Shown: positions 51,031 through 60,009 of the stretch, piece after piece
Numbering within the stretch: position 1 is the first letter of the stretch
Layout of the letters: each line of letters begins with the position of its first letter
Assembly (NCBI RefSeq): GCF_001625215.2
Contig: NC_030386.2
Location: 23,344,545-23,408,544 of the forward strand
Direction of reading: 5' to 3'
Origin: Daucus carota subsp. sativus
Lineage: Eukaryota > Streptophyta > Magnoliopsida > Apiales > Apiaceae
Length of the DNA stretch: 64,000 nucleotides
Program-made: the position numbers and the translations under genes
Notes under the pieces: generated by a model
Database searches by the model: none
The model's input: the letters and a program-made list of their open reading frames with translations, nothing else
Told to the model about the DNA's origin: nothing

Positions 51031-51264
51031 CATCAGTTGAAAGTTCTGGTTACTTTCAACTGCTCTTGACTTCATCAGTTGAATGCCCGGCTCATCAGTT
51101 GAATGAATTACAAACTTCATCAGTTGAATGCTGTTCCAGTCTCATCAGTTGAATTCCTCAGCATCATCAGTTGAACACTTTGTCTTCAGTTGAATGCTTG
51201 ATTTTCATCAGTTGAAACATCATCCAGTCTTCATCAGTTGAATAGTTACATCTCATCAGTTGAA
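51031..51264. repeat. CATCAGTTGAA array in the 3' LTR
   Basis: Nine exact 11-mers start at 51031, 51073, 51093, 51118, 51143, 51165, 51206, 51232 and 51254. A near copy (CTTCAGTTGAA) starts at 51183, and an inverted copy lies at 50734. Spacing is irregular (20-42 bp), so this is not a simple tandem repeat. Confidence 0.9.
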
Positions 51265-51449
51265 TATCCTTCACTTAGATAAAATTACATGGCATTGGAT
51301 ATTTACAATTAGCCATCCTATTCTACCCATCCGTTGATAATTCCCAAAGACAAGAAACATAACAATTACAACTGAAATTTGATAAAGGTTCTAAGTAAGA
51401 CATGTTACAAAATGTTTATGTTATCATCAAAAATTATTGATTCCTAACA

Positions 51450-51460
51450 ATCTCCCCCAA
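51450..51460 (-). other. Polypurine tract
   Basis: TTGGGGGAGAT on the minus strand directly abuts the 3' LTR and is the expected plus-strand priming site. Confidence 0.8.
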
Positions 51461-51593
51461 TTTATGACTGGACAAGATGCAGACATAAATTCTACACTTG
51501 ATGATAACAAAAACATTAATAAAATAAAATGCAGAATTTAAATACAAGAGTTAGAAAAGATTACAGATGATTATGCTCCTCTAGACTGAGCAG

Positions 51594-54500
51594 TTACTTG
51601 TTCCTAGAAGATCTTCTTCTTCTGGACTTAAGTTTTTCTTCAAGAATATTAATTTGCTTCTGAAAGATCCTGTAGAACCATTCTTCATCACTATCTTGTC
51701 TGTTGAGCTTGGATTGGAGAGTCTTCAGAGTATTCAAGCTAGCAACCTTGAGTTGATCTTTAGGTCTGAAAAATCTCCTAACACCTTGATTGTCCCTAAA
51801 TTCCATAACTGGAGTAGGTTCATGATGAATTTTCTTTCCAGTGTAGGGAATTTTCAGCCTTCTTTGTAGACTAGCATCTGAGTTCCATTCCTTCCTGATC
51901 TCAAGGATTCTCTTTAGTACCATTTGCTTTGCAGGTGGTGTAAATCCTCCAGTCCTCTTCATAGATCCATATATTTTTGTTAGAGAACTGAATCCCTCAG
52001 AATTCAGAACTCTGTGAAGAGGCCAGATGACATCACCCTTGTTTTTGTAAGAGAATACCAATCTTTCAGGTAACTTTGAAGTTGCTTCTATTCCTCTTAC
52101 TTCTTGAAGATCATCCAGCTCCAGCTCCAACTCAGAAATTTCTTCAATGTTAGCAATGATCAGATAGTCATCAGGATTTTCAGGTTCTTTTGGAGGTTTA
52201 GGAGGGTTAGCCATCCTCTTAGCAACAGACTTGACTTTCTTCTTTGGCTTGGAAGGTTCTTGAACAAGAAAAGCTGGAATTGGGATATCTTCCAAGTCAA
52301 CTGGCTCCTCTTTTGGCATTATTGGCTCATCATGGAAGTTGACATCTGGATGTACCACTGTGGTGTCCTTGATTGGAGAAGAAGGCTTTGAGATAGGCTT
52401 TTCTGGCACTTCTTCTCTTCTCTTGGCTGCCTCAGGCATCTTAGTCTTAGATTTGACTCTCTTTTTCTTTGGAGATGATTCAAGAGGCAATCTTTCCTCA
52501 TTTAAAAGCTCAGCTGCCAACTCCTCTTCCAGCTCAATAGCAAACCTTTCATCCACCTCTATTTGGTTTAAAGAGAGTTGGGATTCAAACTCCTCTTTTT
52601 CACATTCTCTGGCCACCTCTTCAGCTTTTGCATATGAGTAATGAGGATGGCCAGTTCCAATAAACAACTTCTGGCCTTCTCTGTAGATGATGGCAAAATG
52701 AGTCTTTAAGGCCACATCTGCACAATCTTTATAACTTTTGATTTCTTGGCCCAAAAGCTTGTATTCATTTTTGTCAGGCCTGGCTAATGGAAAGTAGATT
52801 GAGCTTGAGTCTTTTCCAGGCCTGGAGTAACCACAATTGTTTGGAAACAGAGTTGGCTTGAACTCATTCAGAAATGATGGCTCACCCTTCTCTGTCTTGG
52901 AGGGAATAACAATCTCAGGTGTGATTACCCTGAGAATTGTGGTTGTGGTTGGAAAAGAGATTTGAGCTGTGGTGGCTGTAGAAGATGTAGATGATTTCTT
53001 GCCCAATTGAGCCACTCTCTTTGCAATGGAGTCCAATTCTTTCATCCTTTCAATCTTTTGCTTTTCCCTTTCAGTGTGGAAAGGAGGAGGAATTTGACTG
53101 ATTAATTCTGCAGGAGTTGGTAATTCTTTCTCCCCCTTTTTGTTAGCAGCAAGTGTAAGGGATGGACTGGGAAGAGAAGCACCAGAGGCAAGAAGAAGAT
53201 GTTGAAGGAGTCCAGTCTGAATTCTTTGATGCTGCAACATCTCATCCATCCTAGAGTTTAAGATATAGACATTGCCTTCCAGAGCTTCTACTTGCTTTTC
53301 CAATTGCAGTTGTTTTTGCTCAGAACCAGAAATAGCTGATTTGACCTGAGCTGGAAGCTTTTCATCAATTTGTTTGGTCAGATCAGTCTTAACAGAGGCA
53401 ATGAGACAATTGAGATGCTCTATCTCTTTCTGAAAGTGGAGAGATTGATATTTGTGAAGCTTGAGGTTTTCCAAAGCTTGACTGGCAATGGTGGCAGAGA
53501 TGGCTTGAGAGGAGGATGAGCTTCCAGGTTGTGATTGAAGAATGGTGGAGGCTTGCCTTTCCAGCTCCATGCTGACAACCATTGCATTTGCAGACTGCAT
53601 GGAGAGCCATGAAGGTAGAGAAGTGGTAGGTTGTTCACCAAGGGATTCCTCAAGAGCATCATTGAGGTCTTCATCACTATCATCATATTGAAAATCATCT
53701 CCAGCATTGGCAGGCAGAGCTGTAAATGCCTCCTTTGCTCTAAGCATAGAAGATGTAGTGTGAATTAGATTAAGGTGCCTCTCAGCTGCTTGATTGTCCA
53801 ATCTGGCAAAATCTTGAATGGAAGACATTCCATGAGTAAAAGTCTCAGGGTCTAGTGAAACACCATCCAATATGGATCTGTATTCAGCTTGAAACTCTTG
53901 TTCACTAAACCCTTCACTGACACCTGCATTTCTCTCAATTTCTCTCTTTTCTTGCATCAAGGGCTCCCCTTGGCTCACCACACAACTCACCTCTCCCTCA
54001 CTTACCCTTACTAAAGGGTCACTCATATCCTCTCCTTTTTCCTGGCTAGAAGAAAATGCCAGACTCTCCACACCCTCTCCTTTTGCCAGCTCACTAGGCT
54101 GCCTCTCCACTCCATAGCTCACTCCACTCAATCCTAAAAGTGTTTGTGCTACCATGTGATCAACTGCTGTAGAAGAAGGTAAAGTAATTGAAGTAGTAGC
54201 AGTTGTCAACTGATGAGAGACATCAGTTGAAACATGAGTAGAGAATGCTTTCAACTGATGAGAGCTGTTAAGCAGATCAGTTGAAGGACAAACACTTGTC
54301 AACTGATGAGGGAGATCAGTTGAAGAAAATGAAGAAATAGGTTTAGAGGCTGTGATAGTTGAGTCTGTGGTGATTGATTTTAATGGTATATCCACAGAGC
54401 ACACTTTCACAAAAGAAGGAATTGGAAGAGAAAGATCCAACAAATCATCAAAATGATGATGATCAATCTCAGATGGGGGCTTCTCCATGAAATCCAAAGA

Positions 54501-56036
54501 TGGAGAATTTACAAGTGTGGTGTGAATTAATTCCACATCCACAGAGGAGGTTGGGGATTGTGTTTGAGCAGTAGAGATGGTAAGATCATGAATATGGGTG
54601 ATTGGTTGAGATGAAGAAGGGGGCTGTGACTCCACATTTATTGGAGTCACATCAATCTGACTTTGAGAAGTTAAAGGCATGAAGTCCAGAATGGATGCCT
54701 GTGTGTGTGCAGAGTGCTTCAGTTTGTCACTTCTTGGCTTCTTTCTCCCATAGGCTTTTATTGGTGAAGAAGTGGTGTCCCTCCCCCTTTTTGACTGTGT
54801 CCTTGGCTGAGGACTGTTTTCAATAACAACATCCTTTTGGGAGGATGCTGCTAGGGATGTGCTTAAATCCATATTAACATCTACAGTCTTTTGGGAGACT
54901 GCAGAGTGGCTAGGCTGGTTAGCACTCACCTCTCCATCCTTATCCTTAGGGTTTCTTTGATGATCACCCTTTCCCTCCCCCTCACTTCCTCCAATCACAC
55001 TCCCCTCAGGCTTGTGTTTCTTAGTTTTTACAACAGATGCCTTTTGGGAGGCATCTGAGGTTGGTTTAGAAGACTTGGTTTTAGAGGGTTTTGCTATTTG
55101 TGTAGGCTGTTGATGGGCCTCTTCAACAGCCCTGATAGCAGAAAGCAAAGAAGTTGAGGGTTGAGAGAGAGTAGTAGGAAAGCCATGTACCTCTTTGTGC
55201 TTTCCAGCCTCCATTGTTGGCAGGTACACCACCTCCAAGGAGGGGTATAAATTCATCCTAAAGAGGTCTTTAAAGACTCTCTTTTCCTGCACAAAACTGG
55301 GAAGCTTGGCTTCCTTGTTAGTAATAACTAGCTTATCATTGAGATGATTAGCTAGCATCATAAGAAATCTGACATAATATATATTCCTAGGTCTATCAGT
55401 TTTATCACCTAGTTTCTCCCCAATTTCTTGGATCATCAAACCACCAAAGTTGAAATATTCATTAGTCAGGTACATGTAAAGCATCTGTAAGATCTGGGAA
55501 GTAAGGGCATTAAAATTACTAATTTTACCAGAAAATGCTTTAATAAATGCATCACATAAGTAACTCCATTCTCTCCTAAGACCCCTTCTTTCTATTTTAC
55601 CTAAGGCATCAGTTGGCAAAACATAATTCATGGCATAAAGTAAATTAACCAACTGATTATCACTAGGCAAAGATAAAACAGTATTTTCAGGAATCTTAAA
55701 GCATGCTTTCATAACATCAGCATTAACAGAGTAAGTTTTATTATTGACAGAGAAAGTTAGAGTTTCATGCTCACTATTAAACTCTGCAGAGGTCCACATT
55801 TCCTCAACTATTTCATGGTAGATGATGGGAGCTTCAGTCATAGCATAAGAGAGCTGGCTTGACTTGATGAACTCCATCATCCTGTGATACTCTTTCTCCT
55901 CCACAGCTTTAGTATCCACAAATGACGCAAAGTTGTTCTTCTCATAGATAAACCCACTTGGTGCAGTGTACTTCTTCATTGGTGCCATTGCAGTTACAGA
56001 GAAAGCTTGAAGAGAAATTAGAACTTGGTTTTGCAC
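51594..56036 (-). CDS. Long third ORF in env position (Sirevirus additional ORF)
   Basis: 1,480 codons without interruption, 481 bp downstream of pol on the same strand; an in-frame Met at 55988 (MAPMKKYTAPSGF) may be the true start. Residues about 20-250 form a conserved-looking domain (EYHRMMEFIKSSQLSYAMT, then PIIYHEIVEEMW) that recurs in additional ORFs of asterid retroelements. The centre (about 270-680) is Ser/Thr-rich and contains STD..SHQL-type repeats created by the CATCAGTTGAA word. A coiled coil is likely at about 870-970 (EKQVEALEGNVYILNSRMDE). The C-terminus is Lys/Arg-rich and ends SRRRRSSRNK. I see no clear signal peptide or membrane span, so although the position is env-like, an envelope role is not supported. 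The function is unknown. Confidence 0.85.
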   Translation of the reverse strand: MQNQVLISLQAFSVTAMAPMKKYTAPSGFIYEKNNFASFVDTKAVEEKEYHRMMEFIKSSQLSYAMTEAPIIYHEIVEEMWTSAEFNSEHETLTFSVNNKTYSVNADVMKACFKIPENTVLSLPSDNQLVNLLYAMNYVLPTDALGKIERRGLRREWSYLCDAFIKAFSGKISNFNALTSQILQMLYMYLTNEYFNFGGLMIQEIGEKLGDKTDRPRNIYYVRFLMMLANHLNDKLVITNKEAKLPSFVQEKRVFKDLFRMNLYPSLEVVYLPTMEAGKHKEVHGFPTTLSQPSTSLLSAIRAVEEAHQQPTQIAKPSKTKSSKPTSDASQKASVVKTKKHKPEGSVIGGSEGEGKGDHQRNPKDKDGEVSANQPSHSAVSQKTVDVNMDLSTSLAASSQKDVVIENSPQPRTQSKRGRDTTSSPIKAYGRKKPRSDKLKHSAHTQASILDFMPLTSQSQIDVTPINVESQPPSSSQPITHIHDLTISTAQTQSPTSSVDVELIHTTLVNSPSLDFMEKPPSEIDHHHFDDLLDLSLPIPSFVKVCSVDIPLKSITTDSTITASKPISSFSSTDLPHQLTSVCPSTDLLNSSHQLKAFSTHVSTDVSHQLTTATTSITLPSSTAVDHMVAQTLLGLSGVSYGVERQPSELAKGEGVESLAFSSSQEKGEDMSDPLVRVSEGEVSCVVSQGEPLMQEKREIERNAGVSEGFSEQEFQAEYRSILDGVSLDPETFTHGMSSIQDFARLDNQAAERHLNLIHTTSSMLRAKEAFTALPANAGDDFQYDDSDEDLNDALEESLGEQPTTSLPSWLSMQSANAMVVSMELERQASTILQSQPGSSSSSQAISATIASQALENLKLHKYQSLHFQKEIEHLNCLIASVKTDLTKQIDEKLPAQVKSAISGSEQKQLQLEKQVEALEGNVYILNSRMDEMLQHQRIQTGLLQHLLLASGASLPSPSLTLAANKKGEKELPTPAELISQIPPPFHTEREKQKIERMKELDSIAKRVAQLGKKSSTSSTATTAQISFPTTTTILRVITPEIVIPSKTEKGEPSFLNEFKPTLFPNNCGYSRPGKDSSSIYFPLARPDKNEYKLLGQEIKSYKDCADVALKTHFAIIYREGQKLFIGTGHPHYSYAKAEEVARECEKEEFESQLSLNQIEVDERFAIELEEELAAELLNEERLPLESSPKKKRVKSKTKMPEAAKRREEVPEKPISKPSSPIKDTTVVHPDVNFHDEPIMPKEEPVDLEDIPIPAFLVQEPSKPKKKVKSVAKRMANPPKPPKEPENPDDYLIIANIEEISELELELDDLQEVRGIEATSKLPERLVFSYKNKGDVIWPLHRVLNSEGFSSLTKIYGSMKRTGGFTPPAKQMVLKRILEIRKEWNSDASLQRRLKIPYTGKKIHHEPTPVMEFRDNQGVRRFFRPKDQLKVASLNTLKTLQSKLNRQDSDEEWFYRIFQKQINILEEKLKSRRRRSSRNK
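54206..54324. repeat. Three CATCAGTTGAA hairpins inside the third ORF
   Basis: Inverted pairs are TCAACTGATG (54206-54215) with CATCAGTTGAA (54221-54231), 5-nt loop; TTCAACTGATG (54250-54260) with ATCAGTTGAA (54276-54285); and TCAACTGATG (54299-54308) with ATCAGTTGAA (54315-54324). All are read through in frame without a stop. Confidence 0.88.
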
Positions 56037-56298
56037 AGAGAGAGAAGAGAGCTTTGAGAATTCGAAAGAGTAAGATGAAAAGAAATGAAAATAGATTAAA
56101 ACACTTAAATACTTTCTCAGAAAATTGCTGTGATTGGCTGAGAAATTACCGTTGAGAAGAAATTACTCTTATTTATCTCTACAAAAATTACACACACGAT
56201 CGTGTATATAAAGTAAGAGAGAGACAAAAGAAATTTCAACGGCTCAGATCTGATAATACTTTCAACGGATGAAATAAGCGCCTCTTTAAACTTCCTAG

Positions 56299-56419
56299 TC
56301 AACTGATGAAGATCAGTTGAAGGCGTCTTCAACTGATGTCATCAGTTGAATGAAAAACAGCGCAGGAGGATATTGTTTCAAACATCAGTTGAAACAATTT
56401 CACTAGTTCATCAGTTGAA
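56299..56419. repeat. CATCAGTTGAA cluster between pol and the third ORF
   Basis: Six copies in both orientations at 56299, 56312, 56328, 56340, 56383 and 56409. The first two and the next two each form tight hairpins. This spacer also holds the leader of the third ORF, so it could contain a promoter, but none is obvious. Confidence 0.85.
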
Positions 56420-56517
56420 ATATTATAGATTTTATCCAGAATTATAATTAATTCAATTTTGATAAATCAAAATTAATCAAATTCTGGCTGCCAAATTACA
56501 GAAAGATTCACTCTAAA

Positions 56518-59500
56518 TTAGGAGAAATTTAACATACCTAATTTACTTACCAACCTTGTGAATGTGGATTCATCAAGAGGCTTTGTGAAGATATCTGCAA
56601 TTTGTTCTTCACTTGGAACAAAATGCATTTCAACAGTACCAGCCATCACATGTTCCCTTATGAAGTGGTATTTGATGTCAATGTGCTTGGTTCTTGAGTG
56701 TTGTACTGGATTTTCAGTTATAGCAATAGCACTGGTGTTGTCACAAAATATTGGGATTTTTGAGAGATTTAATCCATAATCAAGTAATTGATTTCTCATC
56801 CACAATAATTGTGCACAACAGCTTCCAGCTGCAATGTACTCAGCCTCAGCTGTAGAGGTTGATACAGAATTTTGCTTTTTGCTAAACCAAGAAATCAGTC
56901 TGTCACCAAGAAATTGACAGGTGCCTGTTGTACTTTTTCTATCAATTTTGCATCCTGCAAAATCAGCATCTGAATATCCAATTAGATCAAATCCAGAGTC
57001 TTTAGGGTACCAAATGCCAAGATTTGGTGTTCCCTTAAGATATCTGAATATTCTTTTTATAGCAATAAGATGTGATTCTTTAGGATCAGATTGAAATCTA
57101 GCACAGAGGCATGTAGAAAACATAATATCTGGTCTACTAGCTGTCAGATATAAAAGAGAACCAACCATGCCTCTATAATTAGAGATGTCCACAGATTTCT
57201 CATTAGGACTTAACTCTAATTTGGTGGCTGTTGGCATGGGAGTCTTAGCTTCTTTGCAATCCAATAAATCAAACTTTTTAAGTAGATCATAGATGTACTT
57301 AGTTTGATTTATGAATATACCTTCCTTTACTTGTTTAACTTGTAAACCAAGAAAGTAGGTGAGCTCTCCCATCATGCTCATTTCATACTGACTCTTCATA
57401 AGATTAGCAAACTTCTTGCAAAGTTTCTCATCTGTAGAGCCAAAAATTATATCATCTACATAAATTTGAACCAGAATAAAGGCACCATTTACATTTCTGT
57501 AAAATAGTGTTTTATCCACAGTTCCTCTGGAAAAATGATTATCTAATAAGAATTGAGACAGAGTGTCATACCATGCCCTTGGTGCTTGCTTTAGTCCATA
57601 GAGTGCTTTTAATAAAAAGTAAACATACCCTGGAAATTCTGGATCTTCAAAACCAGGAGGCTGACTGACATATACCTCCTCTTCCAGTTCACCATTTAGA
57701 AAAGCACTCTTGACATCCATTTGATAAACTTTAAAGTTGGCATGAGCAGCATAAGCTAGGAACATTCTTATTGCTTCCAGTCTTGCAACTGGTGCAAAGG
57801 TCTCATCAAAATCAATTCCTTCAGATTGAGAGTATCCTTTAGCAACAAGTCTGGCCTTGTTCCTGGTGACAACTCCATTCTCATCCACCTTGTTTCTGAA
57901 TACCCACCTTACTCCTACAATTGTTTTATTTTTAGGCTTAGGCATCAGCTTCCAAACATTGTTTCTCTCAAATTGATTTAATTCTTCTTGCATAGCAAGA
58001 ACCCAATCAGCATCTTTGAGAGCATCTTCTATGACTTTAGGTTCATCCTGTGAAAGGAATGCACTGTACAAACACTCATCTTGAGTTGCTCTTCTTGTTT
58101 GTACAGATGCATTTGCATCTCCAATAATTAGTTCAAAAGGATGATCCCTTGTCCACTTTCTTTGTGGTGGAAGTGATTGTCTTGATGATGTGGCTTCATT
58201 GTTGAAGTTCAGGTTTCCATGTTGGAAAGCTCCCCCTAAATTTGACATCTCATTATTTCTAGACTGATTGAAACTTTGAGACATTCTTTCAACTGATGAT
58301 CCTTGAGGTGTTTCAACTGATCCCTCCAATGTAGTTTCAACTGATGCTTCAGTTGAATTTCCAGTTGCAGTTGTTCCTTGCACTAGAGAGTCATCAGTTG
58401 GGATATTAATTCCAGGATTAATTCCAACATTTTGAATAATGTCATCATCATCATCACTGTCATACAGATCACCTTCACCTTCATTTTCAAATCTGAGATT
58501 ATCATGAAATCCTTCATCTGAGAATCCTTGAATCTTCTTATCATCAAAAACCACATGGATTGATTCCATAACAATGTTGGTTCTCAGATTATATACTCTA
58601 AATGATTTTCCATCAGAGTATCCAACAAAAATAGCTTCATCTGCCTTGGCCTCAAATTTTCCAAGATTTTCACCTTGATTTCTTAGAACATAACACTTGC
58701 ATCCAAATACATGAAGAAAGCTAATTGTTGGCTTCTTTCCTTTGAAGAGTTGAAAGGGAGTTAGATTATGAGGTTTGGTAATTAGTGAGATGTTTTGAGT
58801 GAAGCAAGCAGTGTTCACAGCTTCAGCCCAAAAATAGGTTGGAAGTTGAGCTTCATTAATCATGGTTCTTGCAGCCTCAATAAGAGTTCTATTTTTCCTT
58901 TCAACAACACCATTTTGTTGTGGAGTTCTTGGTGCAGAGAACTCATGAGTAATTCCCTCTTCTTCACAAAATTCTTTCATCACAGAGTTCTTGAATTCTG
59001 TCCCATTGTCACTTCTTATCCTTCCAACTTTGACATCTGGATTGTTGTTTAATGCCTTGATATGATTGATGATGATTTTCCCAGCTTCATCCTTAGAATG
59101 CAGAAAGAAAGTCCAAGTGAATTTTGAAAAATCATCAACAATCACTAGGCAATATTTCTTCTTTGAAATAGACATGATGTTAACTGGTCCAAACAAATCC
59201 ATATGCAAGAGCTGAAGGGGCTTCACAATTGATGAAAGAGTTTTGCTTTTGAAAGAGCTTCTCTTTTGCTTTCCTAGCTGACAAGCTCCACAAAGTCCAT
59301 CTTTTGAGAATTCCAGCTTTGGTAGACCTCTTACCAAGTCCTTCTTTACTAGCTCATTCAAGGTTTTGAAATTTAGATGAGACAATCTCTTATGCCATAG
59401 CCAACTGTCATCTGAGCTTGCTTTGCTGAGAAGGCAAGTGATAGATTCAGACTTGACAGAATTGAAGTCAGCTACATACACATTTCCTTTTCTTTGTCCA

Positions 59501-60009
59501 ATCAGAACCACATTGTTGTCATCTCCTTTGGTGACAACACAGGCTGCAGAAGTGAAATTTACTTTGTAACCTTTGTCACAGAGCTGACTGATGCTAAGCA
59601 AGTTGTGCTTAAGACCAGACACCAATGCAACTTCATCAATGATGACATTCTCTCTTGCAATCAAGCCATATCCCATAGTATATCCTTTGCTGTCATCTCC
59701 AAAGGTAATGCTAGGGCCAGCTTTCTCCACAAACTTTGTGAGCAGGGAGGAATCACCAGTCATGTGCCTGGAGCATCCACTATCCAAGTACCACAAATTC
59801 TTCTTGTGGTTTCCCTGCACACATTTCACAAACAGATCAAGTTGATTTTGGTACCCAAATTGCTTTGGGTCCAGATTTGTTAGTCTTAGCAGCCTTTTCC
59901 ACCTTCTCAACCTTTTCCTTGGATTGAATAGGTTCAATCTTTGGTTTTGGTTGAGAAACTGGAATATCAACTTTGTTTTCAAACACAGGCCTTTGAGGCA
60001 TGCATACAT
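56518..60009 (-). CDS. pol: Copia pol polyprotein (protease, integrase, RT, RNase H)
   Basis: The frame is open from 60009 to 56518. Real pol sequence begins near the end of gag (about 59840); the part above that is the gag region in another frame. The protease active site is in [12 protein letters not shown]. An integrase HHCC zinc finger follows ([15 protein letters not shown]), then the DDE core ([27 protein letters not shown]). Reverse transcriptase has [10 protein letters not shown] and YVDDIIFGS. RNase H has SDADFAGC and [11 protein letters not shown], and the chain ends [11 protein letters not shown]. All catalytic motifs are intact. Pol has no start of its own at the junction, so it must be made by a +1 frame change, an unusual signal, or a spliced or edited message, unless the element has recently lost frame there. 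Confidence 0.93.
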   Translation of the reverse strand: MYACLKGLCLKTKLIFQFLNQNQRLNLFNPRKRLRRWKRLLRLTNLDPKQFGYQNQLDLFVKCVQGNHKKNLWYLDSGCSRHMTGDSSLLTKFVEKAGPSITFGDDSKGYTMGYGLIARENVIIDEVALVSGLKHNLLSISQLCDKGYKVNFTSAACVVTKGDDNNVVLIGQRKGNVYVADFNSVKSESITCLLSKASSDDSWLWHKRLSHLNFKTLNELVKKDLVRGLPKLEFSKDGLCGACQLGKQKRSSFKSKTLSSIVKPLQLLHMDLFGPVNIMSISKKKYCLVIVDDFSKFTWTFFLHSKDEAGKIIINHIKALNNNPDVKVGRIRSDNGTEFKNSVMKEFCEEEGITHEFSAPRTPQQNGVVERKNRTLIEAARTMINEAQLPTYFWAEAVNTACFTQNISLITKPHNLTPFQLFKGKKPTISFLHVFGCKCYVLRNQGENLGKFEAKADEAIFVGYSDGKSFRVYNLRTNIVMESIHVVFDDKKIQGFSDEGFHDNLRFENEGEGDLYDSDDDDDIIQNVGINPGINIPTDDSLVQGTTATGNSTEASVETTLEGSVETPQGSSVERMSQSFNQSRNNEMSNLGGAFQHGNLNFNNEATSSRQSLPPQRKWTRDHPFELIIGDANASVQTRRATQDECLYSAFLSQDEPKVIEDALKDADWVLAMQEELNQFERNNVWKLMPKPKNKTIVGVRWVFRNKVDENGVVTRNKARLVAKGYSQSEGIDFDETFAPVARLEAIRMFLAYAAHANFKVYQMDVKSAFLNGELEEEVYVSQPPGFEDPEFPGYVYFLLKALYGLKQAPRAWYDTLSQFLLDNHFSRGTVDKTLFYRNVNGAFILVQIYVDDIIFGSTDEKLCKKFANLMKSQYEMSMMGELTYFLGLQVKQVKEGIFINQTKYIYDLLKKFDLLDCKEAKTPMPTATKLELSPNEKSVDISNYRGMVGSLLYLTASRPDIMFSTCLCARFQSDPKESHLIAIKRIFRYLKGTPNLGIWYPKDSGFDLIGYSDADFAGCKIDRKSTTGTCQFLGDRLISWFSKKQNSVSTSTAEAEYIAAGSCCAQLLWMRNQLLDYGLNLSKIPIFCDNTSAIAITENPVQHSRTKHIDIKYHFIREHVMAGTVEMHFVPSEEQIADIFTKPLDESTFTRLVSKLGMLNFS
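58288..58357. repeat. CATCAGTTGAA word copies in pol
   Basis: TTCAACTGATG at 58288-58298 and 58336-58346, TTCAACTGAT at 58312-58321, and a near copy CTTCAGTTGAA at 58347-58357 forming a hairpin with its neighbour. A tenth-base variant follows at 58392. They fall in the low-complexity linker between integrase and reverse transcriptase. Confidence 0.8.

Larger units (their letters stand above)
50468..51449 (-). repeat. 3' LTR of the copia element
   Basis: 982 bp, bounded by TGTTA and TAACA. By direct reading it matches the other LTR with a constant offset of 11,847 bp and no difference that I can see. In sense orientation it holds the CATCAGTTGAA array (51031-51264), then a TATA box (TATATAAAA on the minus strand, 50628-50636), then a stem-loop (50599-50622). 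Confidence 0.93.

Noticed and set aside
51031-51264. Regularly recurring short word resembling a CRISPR array
   Set aside because: The repeat is only 11 bp, spacing is irregular, copies also occur within ORFs and in the opposite orientation, and it lies inside a plant LTR.
52104-52641. Plus-strand frames opposite the third retrotransposon ORF, and similar ones opposite gag and pol
   Set aside because: They are antisense shadows of long coding regions and have no recognisable domains.
59840-60009. N-terminal 55 or so codons of the open pol frame
   Set aside because: This is the gag coding region read in another frame; pol homology starts only near the gag stop.
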